Shown piece by piece: positions 1-7,809 of a stretch of DNA of 40,112 nucleotides. The DNA is from Weissella confusa (lineage in GTDB: Bacteria; Bacillota; Bacilli; Lactobacillales; Lactobacillaceae): NCBI RefSeq assembly GCF_004766315.1, contig NZ_PVSN01000005.1:1-40112 (forward strand), read 5' to 3'. The notes under the pieces are model-generated. The model was not told where the DNA came from and searched no databases. It saw only the letters and a list, made by a program, of their open reading frames with translations. Made by a program: the position numbers and the translations under genes. Each line of letters starts with the position of its first letter. Position 1 is the first letter of the stretch.

Positions 1-539
1 ACGGTTCCAGTTAAAGCATCGGTCATGATAAGCGGATGGTAACCGACGTTCAAGTAGTGATAATTAAAACCAATTTTTTCTTGATGACCAAAGGTCTCAA
101 AGTAGGTTGAATCCAAATCTAGCACCAGTTCAGTGTTGGCTGATCTTTCATCAATTAAAGAGACAATACGACGATTTAATTCTTGTAGCTCATCAATGTC
201 TTCGTTCGTGAGATGTGATAGAAATCTGGAAATAGTTGGTTGAGATGCCATGTTTTGCGCATAAACAAGTCGATGTTCGATATCTTGGGTCAAGTAATCT
301 GCAACGTCGTCGTTGCGATAACCTTCGATAACTTGAATGAGCATTTGCAATAACAATTCTACCTTAGCATAGCGTGGATTTTTGCGATTATCGTTGAATT
401 CAACGTTATTAAAGAGCCTGGAAATTACAGGCGAATTCAGAAAAATACTAAGCAGCACGTTGCCACCATCCGAGGTAATTGGTGCCCCATTGTCTGAAAC
501 TGCAACTAAATGGTTGCTAGGTAATACTTTTTGAGTCAT
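1..539 (-). CDS. IS1380-family transposase, N-terminal part
   Basis: Starts with ATG at 539 (reverse strand) and runs off the window edge after 179 codons. The family signature is visible: an N-terminal stretch with ITSDGG, a middle helical region with GYRNDDVADYL and SQPTISRFL, then the first catalytic aspartate in LDFDSTYFETFGHQE and a conserved GYHPLIMTDALTG segment. This fits the DDE transposases of the IS1380 family. The catalytic second aspartate and glutamate lie outside the window. A GGAG about 11 bases upstream is a weak ribosome-binding site, typical for poorly translated transposases. Identical to the copy at 39574-40112. Confidence 0.88.
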   Translation of the reverse strand, partial: MTQKVLPSNHLVAVSDNGAPITSDGGNVLLSIFLNSPVISRLFNNVEFNDNRKNPRYAKVELLLQMLIQVIEGYRNDDVADYLTQDIEHRLVYAQNMASQPTISRFLSHLTNEDIDELQELNRRIVSLIDERSANTELVLDLDSTYFETFGHQEKIGFNYHYLNVGYHPLIMTDALTGT

Positions 540-616
540 AATTTTAGACGCTCCAATTTTTGAGTATTTGGTTTGTTTTCCACTAACAAAATATCATAAA
601 AAAGAGCTCCTATGGT

Positions 617-635
617 TTTCACCCAACGGGTGAAA
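617..635 (-). other. short palindrome in IS leader, left copy
   Basis: An 8-bp inverted repeat TTTCACCC / GGGTGAAA with a 3-base loop lies between the transposase start and the larger IS-end hairpin. The same hairpin is at 39478-39496. It could be a transposase-binding or RNA structural element; function not known. Confidence 0.5.
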
Positions 636-639
636 GCGC

Positions 640-683
640 AAAACCCGCTGAAACGGTATTAACTTGCTGTTTCAGCGGTTTTT
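640..683. terminator. IS-end hairpin, left copy (one arm mutated)
   Basis: Arms of 15 bases (AAAACCCGCTGAAAC and its complement) around a 14-base loop, flanked by A and T runs on both sides, so it could terminate transcription in either direction. In the left copy one G of the right arm is T (position 679), which turns one pair into a mismatch; the right copy is perfect. Such a structure just inside an IS end would block read-through transcription into the transposase. Confidence 0.6.
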
Positions 684-718
684 TGTTTGTCTTGATGAAT
701 AATCCGGGGTTAAATAAA

Positions 719-755
719 AGGGCGAGTTGCATTGGTTGCGACTCGCCCTTTTTGC
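719..755 (+). terminator. orphan intrinsic terminator next to IS
   Basis: GGGCGAGT pairs with ACTCGCCC, followed by TTTTT. It sits 10 bases from the IS junction, with no gene between, so it probably belonged to a gene now separated by the IS insertion. Confidence 0.75.
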
Positions 756-777
756 ATGGCGCTGATGTGAAAATAAA

Positions 778-807
778 TTGGGCGGACAGGATAACCTGTG
801 CGATAAT
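778..807 (+). promoter_or_regulatory. putative promoter of asparaginase gene with internal inverted repeat
   Basis: TTGGGC (778-783), 18-base spacer, GATAAT (802-807). The spacer carries the inverted repeat ACAGG-N4-CCTGT, which could be an operator. The region 540-844 otherwise holds only the IS end and the terminator above. Confidence 0.4.
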
Positions 808-844
808 GAGTGAATGAATAAGTGAAGTAGGGGAGGGTAGGTCA

Positions 845-1834
845 ATGAAAGACGTCCTTGTATTAACAACTGGTGGCACAATTGCGTCGACCAAAACAGA
901 AAACGGTTTGGCACCCGGTCTTGATGCTGAAACGTTGATTGGTTATTTTGAACGACGCCCAGGTGTTAATCTATCGGTTGAAAGTGTCATGAGTAAGGAC
1001 TCAACCAACATGCAACCAGAAGACTGGTTGGATTTGGCGACGCGCATTCAACAGCATCATGACAACTATGATGCCTTTATTATTACCCACGGTACAGATA
1101 CCATGGGATATACGGCAGCAGGTCTCTCATATCTCCTCTATGGGTTTGATAAGCCGGTTGTGTTAACTGGGTCGCAAGTACCGCTGGGGATGGTTGAGAC
1201 GGACGCTGTGCGCAATTTGCACGATGCGCTGACCTTTGCCAGCCAAACGGACCTGCAGGGTGTCTATCTAGTCTTTAATGGCTTAGTGATGGCCGGTACG
1301 CGTGCAGTAAAGACCAAGTCAAAGAGTTACGATGCCTTTGAAAGTATCAACTACCCATATATTGCCAGTGTGTCTGAGGGTAACATGGTGCCGTTGTATC
1401 AACCGGAACCAGAAGAACCGGTATTAACGCCAAGTATTTCATTGGATCCAAATGTGTTTGTGTTGAAGGCTTTTCCTGGATTGACGGTTGATATCTTTGA
1501 TTATTTGGCTGCTCATGTTCATGGTGTCATCATCGAGAGTTTTGGAAATGGTGGCTTGCCATTTGAACGACGCAACTTAATTCCGGGGATTGAGAAGTTG
1601 ATTGCAGCGGACATTCCGGTGATTATCACGACACAGATTTTGGAAGAGGGTCAGGATATTTACCTCTATGAAGTTGGTAAGAAAGTGGCTGATACTGGTG
1701 GTGTTACGGCCGGTGATATGAACACGGAAGCGATTGTGGCGAAGTTGATGTGGGTATTGGCTCAGACGCGTGAGCTTGAGACAGTTAAAAGACTTATGCA
1801 AACGCCAATCGCGCACGACTTGGATTTTGTATAA
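845..1834 (+). CDS. ansA: L-asparaginase
   Basis: 329 residues, normal for bacterial asparaginases. It hydrolyses L-asparagine to aspartate and ammonia. The first catalytic threonine lies in LTTGGTIAST (T12), and the second catalytic set in ITHGTDTMGYTA (residues 80-91, T84/D85). The C-terminal dimer domain contains IPVIITTQ and GDMNTEAIVAKLMW. No signal peptide is present, so it is probably cytoplasmic. ATG 845 is preceded by GGGGAGGG at good distance. The gene is followed after 59 bases by the YdbC-like gene on the same strand without an obvious terminator between, so the two may be co-transcribed. Confidence 0.93.
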   Translation: MKDVLVLTTGGTIASTKTENGLAPGLDAETLIGYFERRPGVNLSVESVMSKDSTNMQPEDWLDLATRIQQHHDNYDAFIITHGTDTMGYTAAGLSYLLYGFDKPVVLTGSQVPLGMVETDAVRNLHDALTFASQTDLQGVYLVFNGLVMAGTRAVKTKSKSYDAFESINYPYIASVSEGNMVPLYQPEPEEPVLTPSISLDPNVFVLKAFPGLTVDIFDYLAAHVHGVIIESFGNGGLPFERRNLIPGIEKLIAADIPVIITTQILEEGQDIYLYEVGKKVADTGGVTAGDMNTEAIVAKLMWVLAQTRELETVKRLMQTPIAHDLDFV

Positions 1835-1893
1835 TACAATTAACGTTACAAAAACTGCCTGTTACAGGCGTTACAAGCAAAAGTGAGGGTAAA

Positions 1894-2265
1894 ATGGCTG
1901 ATTTGAAGTATGATGTCCTAGAAAAATTTGGCGTTCTCTCAACGAGTAAAAGTGGTTGGGAAATGCAGTTGAATTTTGTGCAGTGGGGTGACAATACGCC
2001 TAAGTTTGACTTGCGTACTTGGTCGCCTGACGGTAGCAAAATGGGTAAAGGTTTGACGTTGACCCACGATGAAATCGTGAAGTTGTATGAGGTGCTTGGC
2101 GATGTGCTTGCAGTTGAAAATGGTGCCCAAGCATCTGTTAAAACTGAGGCGCCGGCTGAAGATTATTTGGCCGAAATGTACTACGCTGACCAAGCTGAAG
2201 AAGCTGCGGAGGAAGCTGCCGAAGATGTAGATCGTCAAAAGTGGGGTCGCCTAAGCAATTTATAA
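1894..2265 (+). CDS. PC4/YdbC-family ssDNA-binding protein
   Basis: 123 residues. The first ~70 residues match the YdbC/PC4 fold: an N-terminal strand KYDVLEKFGVLS, then GWEMQLNFVQWGDNTPKFDLRTWSPDG and MGKGLTLTHDEIVKLYEVL, the pattern seen in LAB YdbC proteins, which bind single-stranded DNA as dimers. The tail (from about residue 80) is acidic and alanine-rich and ends in QKWGRLSNL; acidic tails are common in ssDNA-binding proteins and may recruit partners (inference). ATG is preceded by GTGAGGGTAAA. Likely roles are repair or transcription-coupled DNA handling; the precise function is not established. Confidence 0.8.
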   Translation: MADLKYDVLEKFGVLSTSKSGWEMQLNFVQWGDNTPKFDLRTWSPDGSKMGKGLTLTHDEIVKLYEVLGDVLAVENGAQASVKTEAPAEDYLAEMYYADQAEEAAEEAAEDVDRQKWGRLSNL

Positions 2266-2278
2266 AGCAGACTGGGAA

Positions 2279-2300
2279 TGTCGGAAGTTTTAGACCGACA
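2279..2300 (+). other. small hairpin
   Basis: TGTCGG pairs with CCGACA across a 10-base loop, just after the ssDNA-binding protein gene. No T-run follows, so it is not a clear terminator. Confidence 0.3.
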
Positions 2301-2308
2301 GCTGCTGT

Positions 2309-2322
2309 GTTAATTAATTAAC
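2309..2322. other. 14-bp perfect AT palindrome
   Basis: GTTAATTAATTAAC is perfectly self-complementary and lies between the small hairpin and the terminator. It could be a protein-binding site; no partner is evident. Confidence 0.3.
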
Positions 2323-2347
2323 GGTATTAATAGTTAGGTATACAACT

Positions 2348-2383
2348 AATCGCACGTGGAATGATTTTCCGCGTGCGATTTTT
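2348..2383 (+). terminator. intrinsic terminator
   Basis: ATCGCACG...CGTGCGAT with internal GGAA/TTCC pairing gives a 13-pair stem followed by TTTTT. It ends the asparaginase/YdbC unit. Confidence 0.8.
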
Positions 2384-2504
2384 GTTAGCCCTATTAATTA
2401 AGATGTTTTTGATGACAAAATCGCATAAAAGACGCGTCTTAAATGCCTTGATAACGGCGTTTTTCTCCTCTAAACTGGCCGTAACGGATCAAGGGGGATT
2501 TGAG

Positions 2505-3200
2505 ATGCGATTATTAGTTGTAGATTTTGAGGAGTTACGTCAGGGGCGCGTGGATTGGCAGTTGTTTGTTGAAAATCTGCTGGATGCTGGTGTTGAGACG
2601 GTAGTGTTATTGAATGCGGTGCAACATGCTTCAGCTGGTACGCCAGTTTTCTTTGGAAATGGTGTCTTGCCTCGTGATGGTGTCACACACGTTTGGGCAG
2701 ATAACCCTGTTTTACTGGTTGATGAAGCGTTGCGTCGACAGGAGGAATACTGGCATTGGGCGTGGTCGAAGGTTGGTCGTCGGAACGGTGCAGAATATGG
2801 GGTGGCAATTATCCAGATGGGATGGATTCGTCGCGTTTGGTGTCGTCCGTTTTCAAGTGGGAATGGGATTCATGTGTTCGACGTTGGTCGTCATGTCATT
2901 GTAGTGCCAACTGTGAGTGGGCGAGGGGAGGGACGGCCGGTTGAATTGATCGAAAGTACGCATGATTATTTACATGGTCAATTAAAACCGATGTTTATGT
3001 TGCCACCAGAACAATGGTTATATCGATTGCGTGATTATGATTGGGTGCGTTGTGATGATTTAGCTCAACAACGTGTGCAATCGATAGGAGATGAAATACC
3101 GGTTGTAGTAGATTATGACGCGGCGATTGTGTCGATTGAGCCGTGGCAACCGCTGCTTGATACACCGCTTAAAACGAGTTTGATAAATTCACTTGATTAA
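2505..3200 (+). CDS. hypothetical protein, tryptophan-rich
   Basis: I do not recognise a family. The reading frame is open from 2361, but the first 48 codons overlap the preceding terminator and lack a ribosome-binding site. ATG 2505 is preceded by AAGGGGGATTTGAG and gives a 231-residue protein starting MRLLVVDFEEL. It is soluble by eye, with alternating hydrophobic strands (RLLVVDF, VETVVLL, HVIVVPT, IPVVVDY) suggesting an alpha/beta fold, and tryptophan-rich patches (EYWHWAWSKV). The N-terminal VVDFEELR vaguely recalls a HAD motif but lacks the DxD core. Codon use is like its neighbours. Confidence 0.6.
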   Translation: MRLLVVDFEELRQGRVDWQLFVENLLDAGVETVVLLNAVQHASAGTPVFFGNGVLPRDGVTHVWADNPVLLVDEALRRQEEYWHWAWSKVGRRNGAEYGVAIIQMGWIRRVWCRPFSSGNGIHVFDVGRHVIVVPTVSGRGEGRPVELIESTHDYLHGQLKPMFMLPPEQWLYRLRDYDWVRCDDLAQQRVQSIGDEIPVVVDYDAAIVSIEPWQPLLDTPLKTSLINSLD

Positions 3201-3324
3201 AGCTTTTTGTATAATGCAAATGATGTATCATCTGACTTTGTATAACGTTGATATTGGATTGGACTGTGGTCTGCGTATGAATAGTTGTATAATGTAAGGA
3301 ACAACTACGATTGAGGGTAATGAC

Positions 3325-4026
3325 ATGAACAAAGCGCCACAACGCGTGCAAGGAATCTTTGATGGTCTTGCACAAGATTACGACAAGATGAACGACATTA
3401 TTAGTTTGGGAACGCACCGTAGCTGGCGTACTAAGACGATGGCTGCGATCGATGTGCCAAAAAACGGCCAAATCCTTGACGTGGCAGCTGGAACTGGTGA
3501 TTGGACGATTGCTTTGGCTAAGGAGCTTGGTGAAAAAGGCCATGTAACTGGTTTTGACTTGAGTCCAGAAATGTTGGCAGTTGCACGTGAAAAAGTTGTG
3601 GCAGCTGGCGTTAGTTACTGGGTGACGTTGACACAAGGTAACGCGATGGAGTTGCCTTATGAAGATGATACGTTTGACTTGGTGACGATTGGATTCGGTC
3701 TACGTAACTTGCCTGATACAGCTAAGGGACTGCAAGAGTTGTACCGCGTGTTGAAGCCGGGTGGTGAATTGGTTGTTTTGGAAACGTCACAACCGGACAA
3801 TCCAGTGATCAAGCCTTTCTGGAAGATGTACTTCAAGGGTGTTATGCCAATGATGGGTAAGGTGTTTGCTCACGATAAGGATTCATACGATTACCTCGAA
3901 AAGACAACAGAAGAATTTATGTCATTTAAGGCGTTGGCTGATTTGATGACCGATACTGGTTTCAAGACAGTCACATACCAACGATTCAATTTTGGTGCCG
4001 CTGCAGCGCACTACGGCATTAAGTAA
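3325..4026 (+). CDS. menG: demethylmenaquinone methyltransferase
   Basis: 233 residues, the normal length for MenG/UbiE. It transfers a methyl group from S-adenosylmethionine to demethylmenaquinone, the last step of menaquinone synthesis. Visible signatures: N-terminal VQGIFDGLAQDYDKMNDIISLGTHRSWR, SAM-binding motif I LDVAAGTGDWTIALA (about 51-65), FDLSPEMLAVAR, and the UbiE signature VTIGFGLRNLPD with RVLKPGGELVVLE. Start ATG 3325 with TTGAGGG upstream, and a TATAAT at about 3289. It stands alone but is 1.3 kb from menB and menE. Also called ubiE. Confidence 0.92.
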   Translation: MNKAPQRVQGIFDGLAQDYDKMNDIISLGTHRSWRTKTMAAIDVPKNGQILDVAAGTGDWTIALAKELGEKGHVTGFDLSPEMLAVAREKVVAAGVSYWVTLTQGNAMELPYEDDTFDLVTIGFGLRNLPDTAKGLQELYRVLKPGGELVVLETSQPDNPVIKPFWKMYFKGVMPMMGKVFAHDKDSYDYLEKTTEEFMSFKALADLMTDTGFKTVTYQRFNFGAAAAHYGIK

Positions 4027-4065
4027 AAACTCTTTTCTTCTATATAGAAGGGGAGGGGAAAGCAA

Positions 4066-4101
4066 AATAAAGACACGTTCCGAATGGAACGTGTCTTTAT
4101 T
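4066..4101. terminator. bidirectional terminator between convergent genes
   Basis: A perfect 16-bp stem (AATAAAGACACGTTCC and complement) around the loop GAAT, with T runs on both strands. It serves both menG and the convergent hydrolase gene. Confidence 0.88.
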
Positions 4102-4106
4102 AGTTA

Positions 4107-4676
4107 TTAATCCAAATTGTAATCAATGTCCGGTGTAACTGTAGCACCTAACACATTTTTAAAATGCCAAAGTGCCCAGCGGTGACCGGTTGGTGTGAAA
4201 CTTGCAACGCCATCTGCGTGAACGGTGATGTTGTAGTTCAAGTTGTACGCATCAACCGCTGTATGCAAAATGCAAATGTCGGTATCGACACCAGTTAGAT
4301 GAATGTCCTTGATGTCGCGTGAACGAAGGTAGTTATCCAAATCGGTATTGGCAAAACTGCTGTAACGATTTTTTGGATAAATCCAAACGTGATCATCATC
4401 CTTGTGTTCAGCAAACCAATCCGCCAAGACACCGTAGTATTCACGACCAGGTGTGTTGGCGACGTTGTGTGCTGGATAAAGTTTTGTTTCCGGGTGATAA
4501 GGGTCATTCGGTACGTGCAAATCAGTTGGCAAAATGACGGCATCGCCATTAGCCAAAAATTCATCTGCCAATTCTACCAGGCGAGGTGCAAGTGCTTGCG
4601 CTGACTCGCCGGCGGTTAGTGGTCCTTCTGGTGCGACGAAATCGTTTGTGTAATCAATAATCAACAAAGCCTTCAT
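4107..4676 (-). CDS. pncA: isochorismatase-fold cysteine hydrolase, nicotinamidase-like
   Basis: 189 residues from ATG 4676, chosen because AAGGAGA lies directly upstream; the longer frame from 4715 adds 13 residues without support. Catalytic triad positions of the family are visible: Asp in LIIDYTNDF, Lys in YPKNRYSSF, Cys in TGVDTDICILHTA, plus metal-type residues in LPTDLHVPNDPYHPETKLYPAH. This suits nicotinamidase (nicotinamide to nicotinate, NAD salvage). True isochorismatase activity is less likely, and the position among menaquinone genes may be coincidence. The gene symbol is tentative. Confidence 0.75.
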   Translation of the reverse strand: MKALLIIDYTNDFVAPEGPLTAGESAQALAPRLVELADEFLANGDAVILPTDLHVPNDPYHPETKLYPAHNVANTPGREYYGVLADWFAEHKDDDHVWIYPKNRYSSFANTDLDNYLRSRDIKDIHLTGVDTDICILHTAVDAYNLNYNITVHADGVASFTPTGHRWALWHFKNVLGATVTPDIDYNLD

Positions 4677-4759
4677 GACAAATCTCCTTGGGTTTGACCG
4701 ATAGTGACAATGCATTCTCTTTCTTTGTTGGTTATTATACGTCTTTTGCTACGGAAAGC

Positions 4760-5137
4760 CTACTTGCGAACTGGAATAATCATCGCGGTGAATGTTGATG
4801 ATGAGGTTAGCTTGTTTGTTTCCGTGACGTAAGTGTCGATGCGCCAAGTTTGAATTTGGCGACCGGCGTGGATTGGTGTCGCGATGGCGCGCAACGTGCC
4901 TTCAGTTGCTTGGGCGACGTGGTGTGTGTGGATATCTAATCCGACGGGTACTTGCTTTGTGTTGTCGAGTCCGACGTTAGCGCCGAAGCTGCCGGCCGTT
5001 TCGGCGAGCAAGGCGTTCATGCCACCGTGCACAATGCCGTATGGTTGCTTGATTTCATCGCGAATTGGCATGGTTAGAATGACTTCTTCGGCTGACGTCT
5101 TTTCAACGGAAATGTTTAAATATTCAATCGCATTCAT
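4760..5137 (-). CDS. menI: hotdog-fold thioesterase, DHNA-CoA thioesterase-like
   Basis: 125 residues, one hotdog domain of the PaaI/YbgC type. The motif YGIVHGGMNALLAETAGSFGAN holds the HGG turn and the catalytic glutamate on the central helix, as in 1,4-dihydroxy-2-naphthoyl-CoA thioesterases; VPVGLDIHTHHVAQATEGTLRA follows. It is transcribed divergently from menB, the enzyme that makes DHNA-CoA, which supports a MenI-type role (inference). A generic acyl-CoA thioesterase is the alternative. AGGAG lies 12 bases upstream of the ATG, somewhat far. A TATAAT for this strand is at about 5183-5188. Confidence 0.7.
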   Translation of the reverse strand: MNAIEYLNISVEKTSAEEVILTMPIRDEIKQPYGIVHGGMNALLAETAGSFGANVGLDNTKQVPVGLDIHTHHVAQATEGTLRAIATPIHAGRQIQTWRIDTYVTETNKLTSSSTFTAMIIPVRK

Positions 5138-5279
5138 TTTTCTTCAAAACTCCTATATATGGATGTATTTATTTTGTATATGATTATAACTTTAACTAGG
5201 ACGAACAAGAAATCGTATAAATTGTTAAAGTGTTAAATATAAGTTTAACGGGTCTTTGGCCAAATTAGTAGAAAAAAGC

Positions 5280-5316
5280 TATAATTTAAAAAGCACATAT
5301 TTGAGATAGAGAATAT
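5280..5316 (+). promoter_or_regulatory. menB promoter and leader motif
   Basis: TATAAT at 5280-5285, with TTGGCC 18 bases upstream as a weak -35. The 5' leader then contains AGATAGAGAATATC (5304-5317 region), a 14-base string that also occurs just upstream of the TerC gene. Upstream, an inverted repeat GTTAAA/TTTAAC surrounds about 5224-5250. Confidence 0.5.
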
Positions 5317-5340
5317 CGAAACCAGAAAGTGAGACTTAAC

Positions 5341-6159
5341 ATGACTGTAGAATGGACAGCGATTAAGGAATACTCAGAAATTTTGTTTGAGCGTTCAGAT
5401 GCTGTAGCGAAGGTTACAATGAACAACCCGGCTCGTCACAACGCGTTTACGCCAGTGATGGTACAAGAGATGATTGATGCCTTCTCAATCGCTCGTGATG
5501 ATGCTTCAATCGGCGTCATCATTTTGACGGGTGCTGGTGACAAGGCCTTTTCATCTGGTGGTGATCAATCAGTTCGTGGTAACGGTGGTTATGTTGGACC
5601 TGACCACATTGCCCGTTTGAACGTGTTGGACTTGCAACACTTGATTCGTATTATTCCAAAGCCAGTTATTGCGATGGTTAAGGGATGGGCCGTTGGTGGT
5701 GGAAACATCTTGCAATTGGTCGCTGACTTGACGATTGCAGCTGATAACGCCATGTTTGGTCAAACTGGTCCTAAGGTTGGTTCATTTGATGCCGGTTATG
5801 GTTCAGGTTACTTGGCCCGTGTTATTGGACACAAGCGTGCTAAGGAAGTGTGGTTCTTGACGAAGTTCTACACGGCTGAAGAAGCTTACAGCATGAACTG
5901 GATTAACCGCGTTGTACCTTTGGCTGAAGTCGAAGATGCCACAATGGAGTGGGCTAACGAAATTTTGAAGAAGTCACCAACTGCTATTCGTTTCATCAAG
6001 GCAGCAATGAATGCTGACACTGATGGTTTGGCTGGCTTGCAACAATTCGCTGGTGACGCCACGATGTTGTACTACACGACGGATGAAGGTAAGGAAGGAA
6101 AGAACGCGTTCCTAGAAAAGCGCGAACCAGACTTCTCACAATTTCCTAAGTTCCCATAA
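5341..6159 (+). CDS. menB: 1,4-dihydroxy-2-naphthoyl-CoA synthase
   Basis: 272 residues from ATG 5341, matching MenB length; the four-codon longer GTG start at 5329 has poorer spacing. It cyclises O-succinylbenzoyl-CoA to DHNA-CoA. The crotonase fold is clear: [34 protein letters not shown] (oxyanion/active-site loop with the GGDQ typical of MenB), [50 protein letters not shown], and the C-terminal [16 protein letters not shown], which is the characteristic MenB tail. It is followed by menE after a hairpin. Confidence 0.95.
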   Translation: MTVEWTAIKEYSEILFERSDAVAKVTMNNPARHNAFTPVMVQEMIDAFSIARDDASIGVIILTGAGDKAFSSGGDQSVRGNGGYVGPDHIARLNVLDLQHLIRIIPKPVIAMVKGWAVGGGNILQLVADLTIAADNAMFGQTGPKVGSFDAGYGSGYLARVIGHKRAKEVWFLTKFYTAEEAYSMNWINRVVPLAEVEDATMEWANEILKKSPTAIRFIKAAMNADTDGLAGLQQFAGDATMLYYTTDEGKEGKNAFLEKREPDFSQFPKFP

Positions 6160-6165
6160 AGAAAA

Positions 6166-6206
6166 ACGAGCCCCGCATCGCTAAAAGACTGATGTGGGGC
6201 TTTGTG
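6166..6206 (+). terminator. hairpin between menB and menE
   Basis: GCCCCGCATC pairs with GATGTGGGGC (one G-U) across an 11-base loop, followed only by TTTGTG. It is a weak terminator, more likely a partial terminator or RNA-processing/stability stem that sets menE below menB. Confidence 0.55.
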
Positions 6207-6222
6207 TTGAAAGGACATGGCA

Positions 6223-7674
6223 ATGGAAAATTGGCTAACAAAGCGCGCTATGCTGACGCCAGATCGGATGGCAGTGCGCTTTGAAGATACAACGCTAACT
6301 TTTGCTGAAATGCGTCAACGCGTTTTGACAATTGCTGGCCAAATCACGCAACACATTGATAATAATGAACGCATCGCTTTGATTACGCCTAATAATCTAA
6401 CGGGTTATTTGATGATTTTGGCGGTGCAACAACTTGATAAGACGGTTGTCTTGTTAAATCGCCGGCTTTCACCGCGCGAGATGGCGTTTCAACTAGACGA
6501 TGCTGCCATTACGACGGTTATTCAAGACGATCGTTTTAAGGGTGAGTTGCCATCAGTCAAGCAAGTTACGTTTGCTGAAGTTTTGGCAACAACTGCGGAG
6601 GCTATTGACCCAGTTGCGGATTTCGACTTAGATAAAGTGACGTCAATTATGTATACGTCAGGTACTACGGGTAACCCAAAGGGTGTTATGCAGACTTTTG
6701 GTAACCACTTCTATTCAGCAGTTGGTTCTGCCTTGAATCTCGGGTTAACGCCGGATGATGTTTGGCTAGCAGCGGTGCCGATTTTCCACATCAGTGGGCT
6801 TTCAATTATGATGCGTTCATTGATTTACGGCATGGGTGTCAGTTTGTACGAACGATTTGATGTTGAAAAAATCAACGCCGAATTGATGGCTGGTCAAGTA
6901 ACGACGATTTCGGTGGTGCCAGTTATGCTGAAGCAATTATTGGCGCAACTGCATGAGGGTGCGAAGTATCATGAACGTTTCCGCACGATGCTACTTGGCG
7001 GTGGCCCAACGGATTTGACGACGCTTGAAAAGGCGATTGTAGCCGGCATTGAAATTGTCCAATCATACGGTATGACAGAGACGGCTTCACAAGTGATTGC
7101 GTTGGATGCGGCCAGTGCAACAAAGAAACTGGGCTCAGCTGGTAAGCCGCTATTCCCAGTTGAAGTTCGAATTCAAAAGTCGAATGATGCTGACCAAGTT
7201 GGCCGTATTCAAATTAAGTCACCAACTTTGGCAGTTGGGTATTTGAATCGCCCTGATAAGTACGCCGAGTCATTTGTTGATGGCTGGTTCGATACTGGTG
7301 ACATGGGTTGGCTGGATGACGATGGCTTTTTGTACGTTGAAGGTCGCGAAGGCGATATGATTTCATCGGGTGGCGAAAATGTCTTCCCAGATGAAATTGA
7401 ATCTGTCTATGGTGAAGCGACGGCAATTGATCAAATTTCAGTTGTCGGCATCCCAGATGAACGTTGGGGTGCTGTACCTGTGGCGTTTTTGTCATTTAAG
7501 TCTGGTGAAACCATGGATTTTGCCAGTCTACGCACGTTTGGTCGTGAGCGTTTGGCGCACTATAAGGTGCCAGCGCGATTCTTTGTGACGGATAACTTCC
7601 CCCGCACGGCGAGCGGTAAGATTCAGCGTCATAAATTGCGTGACCAATTGGACGAGGCGCAAGAAATTAAATAG
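6223..7674 (+). CDS. menE: O-succinylbenzoate-CoA ligase
   Basis: 483 residues from ATG 6223. AAAGGA lies 7 bases upstream of this codon but only 1 base from the in-frame ATG at 6217, so 6223 is preferred. It activates O-succinylbenzoate with ATP and CoA. ANL-superfamily motifs: P-loop YTSGTTGNPKGV (about 145-156), VPIFHISGLSIMM, SYGMTETAS, FDTGDMGWLDDDGFLYVEGREGDMISSGGENVFPDEIE, and the C-terminal PRTASGKIQRHKLRD with the catalytic lysine. It supplies the substrate of MenB. MenF, MenD, MenH, MenC and MenA are not in this window. Confidence 0.92.
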   Translation: MENWLTKRAMLTPDRMAVRFEDTTLTFAEMRQRVLTIAGQITQHIDNNERIALITPNNLTGYLMILAVQQLDKTVVLLNRRLSPREMAFQLDDAAITTVIQDDRFKGELPSVKQVTFAEVLATTAEAIDPVADFDLDKVTSIMYTSGTTGNPKGVMQTFGNHFYSAVGSALNLGLTPDDVWLAAVPIFHISGLSIMMRSLIYGMGVSLYERFDVEKINAELMAGQVTTISVVPVMLKQLLAQLHEGAKYHERFRTMLLGGGPTDLTTLEKAIVAGIEIVQSYGMTETASQVIALDAASATKKLGSAGKPLFPVEVRIQKSNDADQVGRIQIKSPTLAVGYLNRPDKYAESFVDGWFDTGDMGWLDDDGFLYVEGREGDMISSGGENVFPDEIESVYGEATAIDQISVVGIPDERWGAVPVAFLSFKSGETMDFASLRTFGRERLAHYKVPARFFVTDNFPRTASGKIQRHKLRDQLDEAQEIK

Positions 7675-7682
7675 GAAATAAG

Positions 7683-7721
7683 TGAGTTGGTGTGACATTG
7701 GTATACACCAACTCATTTTTT
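7683..7721 (+). terminator. intrinsic terminator after menE
   Basis: TGAGTTGGTGT pairs with ACACCAACTCA over 11 bp and is followed by TTTTTT. Confidence 0.85.
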
Positions 7722-7809
7722 AGTATATGGCTTTTCTTTTTCGACTTACGTATAATAAGTGGGATAGTTTTAATCCACAATACAGGAAAAATGAGAAGGG
7801 GATTTATTT

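Larger units (their letters stand above)
1..708 (-). mobile_element. IS1380-family insertion sequence, left copy (partial)
   Basis: Bases 1-708 are the reverse complement of 39405-40112 with one mismatch (T at 679 against C at 39434). Identity stops at 708/39405, next to an end reading AATAATCCGGG, which I take as the IS terminus. The element contains the first 179 codons of a transposase on the minus strand and, between its start codon and the IS end, two hairpins. The other IS end is outside the window. The flank immediately right of the junction reads GTTAAATAAAAGG and then a terminator, so the gene formerly upstream is lost or lies beyond the element. Family assignment is from the transposase; the exact ISfinder name is not known to me. 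Confidence 0.88.

Noticed and set aside
4107-4676. Isochorismatase step of the menaquinone or siderophore pathway
   Set aside because: The motifs fit nicotinamidase-like hydrolases better, and menaquinone synthesis does not use an isochorismatase.
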